A DNA stretch of 64,000 nucleotides from Ceratothoa steindachneri (taxonomy: Eukaryota > Arthropoda > Malacostraca > Isopoda > Cymothoidae), in NCBI GenBank assembly GCA_963969495.1, contig OZ018323.1:81230919-81294918 (forward strand), in the 5' to 3' direction. Both the position numbers and the translations under genes were made by a program. Position 1 is the first letter of the stretch. Every line of letters begins with the position of its first letter. Shown here piece by piece: positions 52,401 through 59,944 of this stretch. Below the pieces are notes generated by a model. That model did not search any database. It was given only the letters and a program-made list of their open reading frames with translations, and was not told the DNA's origin.

Positions 52401-55400
52401 GAGAACAAAGGATCTGAAATAAGTGGCATTAATATCTTCATTATTATAGATATATGACGCCTTACGTACAATACCAAGTTTTCGGGCAGCATTAGCAGAT
52501 ACATTTAAAAGATGCTTCTCAAAAGTCAGGTGAGAATCACAGGTAATGCCAAGGATCGTTAGGATTCCGACTCAGCAAGAAGTGTATCTCCAACACAGAG
52601 TGGAGGATGAGGCGGCTCATTGATACGAGATCTACTAACCAAGAGAGTCTTAGTTTTACTTAAATTAAGTTTCATACCTCAACGATCACACGATTTCCTA
52701 ATTTTTTCTAAATCACGATTAAAAAAATAGTAGGTGTTAAAATTATATTTTTAATGTGTGGATTTCCCTCCCTTCTCTCTTTCGTCTGTCTACTCTATTT
52801 GTCAGTCTATTTTAACACATTTTAAATTTTCATCTTGAGTACCCCAACTGCTGGACACTGTTTATGACATTGTTTTCCAAATTTTATTAAGACTGCCGCA
52901 CTGAGGTTTGTGACTCCCTGGACCTGTGGTTAGGTGCTAGTTGTCTGCCCATTGAACCGAGGGTTCTGGCATGAAAGGAGAGTTATCTCATACTCGCCCA
53001 GCTCGGGCCTTCTCCCATTTGGGAATTTATGTAGGAGGGCAGTATAGGCAAGCGAAAAAAATGAGTGGGTATATATTTTAAAATTCAGAACCCTCGAGGT
53101 TTTATCTTGGCTAATTTCCCTCTATTTTGCTTTTTAAGAAGACCAGAGAGCTTCAAACGAGGGTAGAAGAGTAGAAGACAACAAACAACTTTAAACCCGC
53201 ATCAATTTTTACCTGCGTCCTAGAACCTCTTTCGTTACACCTTTTCACTTTAACTTTCCAACCTATTTAGTATTTTTATTTGTGTGCTTATTGGAAATAA
53301 AATTATCTCCATGATTGTCAAACATTCGACGTTATGAGTAACTATTTGGTGGCTCTATTAACAAAATTCCAGTCGTTCAAACTTTATTCAGCCTGCGATC
53401 GTGCAGACTTTATTGAAACTCAAATATCATTATCAAATTCCAAATTCTGTTCAAACTGCAATCGTGCAGACTTATTTAAATTATTATCCAAACCCATATC
53501 TCTATTTTAACTTCATTTCTCCTAGCAAGAGAATAAGGAAATTGACGGCTTTTATGGGTTCCTTGAAAAAGAAAACAATATCTTTCAAACTGAAAGTTTA
53601 TTTATTTTCAATTTTCCAACATTAAAGACTTACCCAATACGCTGGTAATGCCCCTCAAATCATTACTATCGCACTTACTTAAAAAGTACGTAGGCAATTG
53701 TTTTAAATGATTTAAGCACATATTCAGCCACATGAAGTTGGCTATTTATCGCAAAGTTCGTGCGTGATTTTATTTCATTCTTCTTCCAATCTTTGCCAGA
53801 GATCTTAAACATTCGTCGGTTTCTGAGCAAAAACCTTGTCACAGAGTATCTTCCATAAGTTTTGTATCTGGTTTAAATCAGGGCTCTGCCCAGGCCGGTT
53901 CATCACGTCAATATTTTTAGCATCTAAGACATGCTTCACATATTTTGCTGTGTGGCACGAAACATTGTCTTACATCAACACAAGCTCACGTACTTCCAAT
54001 TTCGGAGAGAGAAGCGATCAATATTTCTGAAGCAGATTTCTGTATAGCGCAGTGTTTACTTTGGTGGGTAAATGAAATTAGCAGACAGACACTAGTTCTT
54101 GAAAACATGTCCCACATCATATCACTGCCAGTTCCAAAATTTAAGTCCTATCGAGAGTCGGACAAAGTTTCTCCTCGCCGATCTAGTAACCTTCCCGCGA
54201 TCGTGATAATAGGGCGAGACTACTCTCGCCTGCCGAAGCGTCGGGCCCTGGAACCCCCTCCTTTGGACGGAGGGGGGGAAAACCCTATTAGACCCCAATA
54301 TAAATCTACCGGCACCAGAGTTGGAAGGTAGTATCCACCGCCTGCACGCCCCCCATCAGTACTTGCTCGCTATTCGCGTCCCGTTGGACTCTGCACAATT
54401 CTTGCAGAACCCATCCCATCAAGCTCCGGGTATTCTCGATTAATTAGTGTTAGTCTACCCCGTACTCGTTCTACCCGCTCCTCGAACACAACGCGCCCAG
54501 TCTCGATTCATATTATAACTTGAAAGCAAGATTTAAGTTCATCCCGTAATAGTCCTTGTCAAGACTATTATTTAAACTTTGAGCCAAGGCAAGGATTATT
54601 CCCTCGGACCAAATCTCCGAGGTAGCAGCAACGCGAAACTCTCCTGTGCAAGTGCTCTCTCTACTACTACTACTACCCCCCTCTCCCAGTGTAAACCTTC
54701 ATCGTCAGCTTGCTTCGTATATGCTCAAGGTCATTTGAGCGACCCTCGGTCAATATTGTTCGTTTGTTTGTATGGCGACTGTCCCCGCTAAGTCAACTCC
54801 CCTCCCTCTTTTTAGCCACTGAGACTCGTATATGTCTAATGTGTATATATCTTGTTTTAAAACCCCCCTTTAACCTTGTAAAAGAATATTAATTTGCATA
54901 TCAGTAAAGTTATTTTTGTACCCGTTTTTCTATTGTCCCGGAACGTCCAAGATAGTCGACTATTTAGCCAGCCTGCATTCAGTTAATTTGCACTCTGCTT
55001 GTATCATATATATCCCACGCACATAGCTGTCATCAACCACGGCTGAGAAATGCAGAAAGGGTTAACTTTACCCTATTCTACGACATTATGAGTGATTTCT
55101 TGAGAGGAGAGCATTCTACGAGTCTAATCTCTCTCACCGGGCGTGGAACTGACTTACAATCCATATTCAGGTTCACGTTTGGTTCAAAATTGCTCCTTCA
55201 TCGACATTTATTACCTAATGCGATCGTCCCTATGTGTTTTTTCTAGGACGACTTGATTTTTTCGTCGAATAGCTCAATCGAGTATCATGTTGAAGCTGTA
55301 TTATGTATGAAGTCGCACTATTTATTTGATTACAATGCCTCGAAATATTAGAGTACCATTCCTCCACTCTTCCAATAGAAAACCTACTTTCCGAAGTGTT

Positions 55401-58400
55401 TGTCGATCTTAACTCGTCTCATAATACTGATAACTGACTAATACAATTAGTAGCAGTTTCTAATGCACCTGGGGATAGTCGTGTTACCATACAAGCTTTA
55501 CGATCTACGTGTAAACTGAAAGTTAGAAGTTGTCCTATTCTAGTTTTGGAAGTATCTTTTATTCAAATGCGCATTACTTTCCTCATAACTTGGTTTGCCC
55601 TCTGTTCTTTAGAATGAAACGTGTACACTATCAGAGGCAAACCTCAAAGAATGTTCTGTGCACTTGTTATGAAATTAAATAAAAAATTTCAAGAAAATGT
55701 AGACTTTGGTAGTTTGTTCTCTATTTTTGACACACTGATGTGTTACTCCAGAAGCCCTCTGTATCTCTACTATTATTGCAGTCCACTAAATTTCTTCATA
55801 AGGTAAAGAACTTTTAGTTGGCTGTGAAGTGTTGTTTGCTTTTTGAGTAAAGAGAGATTTCGTAAAACTGATTTTATTATCAGGGAGACTCTTCTTCAGT
55901 TGTTTTTACAAAGATAGGACGAAACTTCGACATCGATGTTTTGAGACAGTCTCTTCATTTATTTTAATAAGTTTTGGGTTTTTAATTTTCAATTTTTGTG
56001 CCAAATGCAGTAGCCTCGGTATGGCTTTGGATTTACATATTCATCGCTATTGCAAGTAATCAGATAAGCTTTTTAGGTAGGAAGTACAATCTTGTTTCTA
56101 AATGATCTAGCAAACAGTAGGTCATTAATTAACTTAACTTTTCAATGTTTTGGGATTAAAATAACTCATCCACATTTGGTACTTCTCTGAGAATAGGCAA
56201 CATGAAAAGTAGAAATGCAAGATTTTCTCTATCAGAATAAATTCCCAAAGGAATTTCAATTGTATAGCATCTCTCACTTTTATATGTTTTTTTTTTAAAT
56301 GAAGCTTTAATTCTGATCATTGCTAAATAATTCTTTTTAATGAAAGTTGTACATCCTAGTTTTACCTTTATCAGATATCTTTCGTGGACTTGCGCTATCA
56401 CTATAGGATTCCTACTAGTTCTTATATTTATTTTTTTTTCTAACAGATTAATTAGAAATCCATTTGTAATTTTCCCAACTCCAAGTTTCTAGGTAGACAT
56501 TCTGAAGATGTGTGAGAAATTGCTAACTGTAAAGACTTATACACACATCTAAGGAAAATGAAGGAGGAAATGTTTCATTTTAGCCTTGCATAAACGCCAT
56601 TATTGATTAAAAAAAATAACACTTGCATTATTAGTTCTAACTTTGATATGGTTATTCAGGAGCTCTCGTTGGCCTAGTGAGCACTGCGTTGGATTTCTGA
56701 CGTCGAGGCGTCGGGTTCATTTCTAACCGAGAGTGAACACAAAATCAGCACACACAGAGATTTGATCACCAATTGGTGCAAGCTGTTCATACCCTCGGGG
56801 TGGGGGAGGCTCTATATCTTAGAGAGGTTATCACAAGCAGAATCAACCAAAACACCGCTATATTTCCTATTCCATATTCATAGCACAGCCCATGAACATT
56901 CTTCTCTGTTCCAATGGATTGTACCCTTATGGGTAGTTGCGATGCAGAGTTCTATCCAGTTATCGACACACCTCCTCCCCACCACCAAAGAAGACCGGTG
57001 CCGGGTCCTTCGGGCTCACCAGCGATTATCCGGTCACAGGAAATTACCTTTTTATCCTTTGATAACTTTTTAATTTCTTTTACGTTTTCATCCGGAAACT
57101 TTCACGCTTAACAACTCAAGATATTTCGACACAACTTTATTGTGATTTTTACTAGAGTATATTCTGGACACTCCAAGTCATTTGATCACTGGTTATATCA
57201 TTAGACTCATATAACAGCAAACTGCACTCACTGTTAGGATAAAATTGATTAACTCTTACTCAAAATGGCTACACAAAATATTTGTGTAATATTAGTCCAC
57301 TTTGTACAATTCATTTTAAAATTATACACTGTTGACTATCATCACTATTATTCCTGAGCAATTTCTGAGAGTTTAATGGAAACATAAATGCAATGCAATT
57401 TCCCCCTCAATTTTCGTGGTTTCTTTTTTGGTAGGTGCGAATGTACGAGTATGCAATAAACAGTGAGAGGAGCAGAGTTCGTTAAAATTATGGTACTAGT
57501 ATGCTTTTTACGTTGTACCCGTTTTTTCAAGTCTTGGTATTTCTCTTTCAACTCTGTTTTGCAATATCTACAGCCTGCTCTAGCCTCATCTCAGAGAACA
57601 AACATAATCCATTCTTTAATGACACCTTGCAACCATTCTTTTCTTTCTGTTCAAATTACTTGACTTTGAGCACTTCGAAGTATTGTAAGCATGAAGTATA
57701 AAAAGAAAACTACTATAGAAAGAGCGCAAACTGATCCAAAATATGCACAGCCACTGTTCTTTCTCACTTAAAAAGTCCCACCGCTCTACTAACGTGGGTA
57801 CGGGCCAATATCAAAACGGCGGATGTGTGGCAGCGTTAGACAATGTTGATAATGTGTATGGGAGGTGGTGAGTTTTAGAAATTCCGAATTAAACATGTCG
57901 TTTGCTGTTTGGCTTGCAGCTGAAATACACATTTTTTTATGTTGTTTTTATTTTTGTTACACGAAAAAAAAAACTATTCCAAAAAGCGTTACTGAATAAA
58001 GTCGCAAAGGTTTTAAGAAGCGCTGGGAAGAGCTAGTGAAACCCTTTTATCTCTGCTGCGTTTTAGTACTATAATTCTACTGATCAAAACTGGATGAGCC
58101 AAGGGGAATTAATTTATCAAATTGATTTTTTCAATCGATTGATAAAAGTATTTTATTCAGACATCTAATCTCTAAATGTCAAGAATTTTCTTCTTTTTAA
58201 ATTAAGGTTTTTGTTTTACCTGAAATGAATTAAAATGATTCATACCCTGTTTAAACATCGGTTTGGACTGAAATACCCAAGATTTTAAATGCTTTTAAAA
58301 CAGCTAATCCATTTCTATAATTCAATTTCTGTCCTTTAAATAAAGCAAGTATATCTTTGCCTGATGCAAGATTTTATTGGTCACTTAATTCGGATTCCAC

Positions 58401-58796
58401 CAACTTATATTTTACCGAGGATAAACTCTATTAACCTGATCAATCATATCATTTAGTGCAGTGGATTTCAACCGAGAGGCCGCGAAAGCCAAGTTAGGAT
58501 AAACTCTTTTAACTCGACCAGTCATATCCTTTAAATCAGTGGTTTTCAATCTTGGTGCCGCGAGAGCCCACTAAAAAAAACTCTGTTAATCTGATCAATC
58601 ACATTCTTTAGAATAGTGGTTTTCAACCGGGGAGCCGCAAGAGCCAAGTAAGGATAAACTCTATTAACCTGATCAGTCATATCCTTTAGAGCAGTGGTTT
58701 ACAAACGGGGTGCCGCGAGAGCCAACTAAGGATAAACTCTGTAATATATTGCCTATACATTGTTGTTTACTTGTATAGGATTTGGCACTGTATATA

Positions 58797-58870
<74 letters not shown>

Positions 58871-59896
58871 GGGGAATTCCACGTGGAATTTATTTTCCAG
58901 CACGGAAGTGAAGTCCTTTCGCTAGAGAAGAGTCTAGAAGTTGGTTAGGCTTAAATGGGTAAGCCCCCCCCCCTTCCACAAGTGGTAGCCTCGAACCGCG
59001 TACACCACGGACCATCGTTACGCGGGTTAAAATCGCCTCGGCATGAAGATTCAAGGCCATTCGAGAGTAGCACTGTTTCCCCCCACCCCCGCGGGGAGAG
59101 CCTCGGATATATATAGGACTCGTCTTCCATGTGGCAGACACAGAGTTGAGGAATCTCACCCGGACCCAAGAAGATCACCCTAGTTCTAAGACAGGGGCTA
59201 ACAACAAAGCAAAGTGACGGCTGAACTTTTTGTGTGTTGGAATTAGCCCCAGACAGTGAGGTAATTCCATTTGACCATCGCTACCAAGCGATTTTTCCGA
59301 CTCCACTCATCAACTCCTGTCGAAGCCCTCCTCGTTCGCCCCTCGTTTTCGGGTGGCCGAAATACTCTCCCTTGGACCGGACGTTACCGCCCTCCATCCT
59401 TTGGAGAACCATCATCACGTTAACTTCTCGCTCAGAAGCTCCGAGCGCCCTCGCCTCACGTTTATTGCCTGCAGAAGACATCCGTGAAGCCTTACCCTGA
59501 CGTCTCACCTGGAATCCTCCGTAAACCAACCCCTCTTCCCCTTCAGCAACCCAATTGAGTTAATCCTCCCCATTTGAATAGTCTCATTCTGTAATACATT
59601 AATTTTTAACTTCAGAGTCTGACGCATAACTCTGCAATTCCCCCCTCATTTACCAATTTAATTTTGCCTATTTATTCTCTTATTTAATGTAAATAAAATT
59701 ATATTTTTGTACATGCCTCTTTAAATAACCTTGAGCTTTGCCATTGCCCAAATTTTGCCTGACCTCGTTGCACTCTTTCTCGCTATTCCGCGCGTCGAAA
59801 CTCGTGGAGTTCCGCCCCTTGTCGGTTCGCCTTTAAGTTCTTGGTCCCTCCCCCATAGATATAATATGGTATTGATATAATGTAATGTCTTACTAC

Positions 59897-59944
<48 letters not shown>

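Larger units (their letters stand above)
51546..55737 (-). mobile_element. old Tc1-like element, family copy B, interrupted
   Basis: The left arm (51546-51800) starts after TA with CAGTACTGTAAAAACTAAGG. The right arm (about 55490-55737) is its inverted partner. Between them lies the same minus-strand transposase relic as in copy A, with homology picking up again at about 53690. Two blocks absent from copy A interrupt it: about 51815-53690, which contains a CR1-like 3' end, and about 54156-55080. Confidence 0.6.

Noticed and set aside
58760..58948. Short ORF rich in Tyr-Ile repeats
   Set aside because: It is translation of the (AT)n run.
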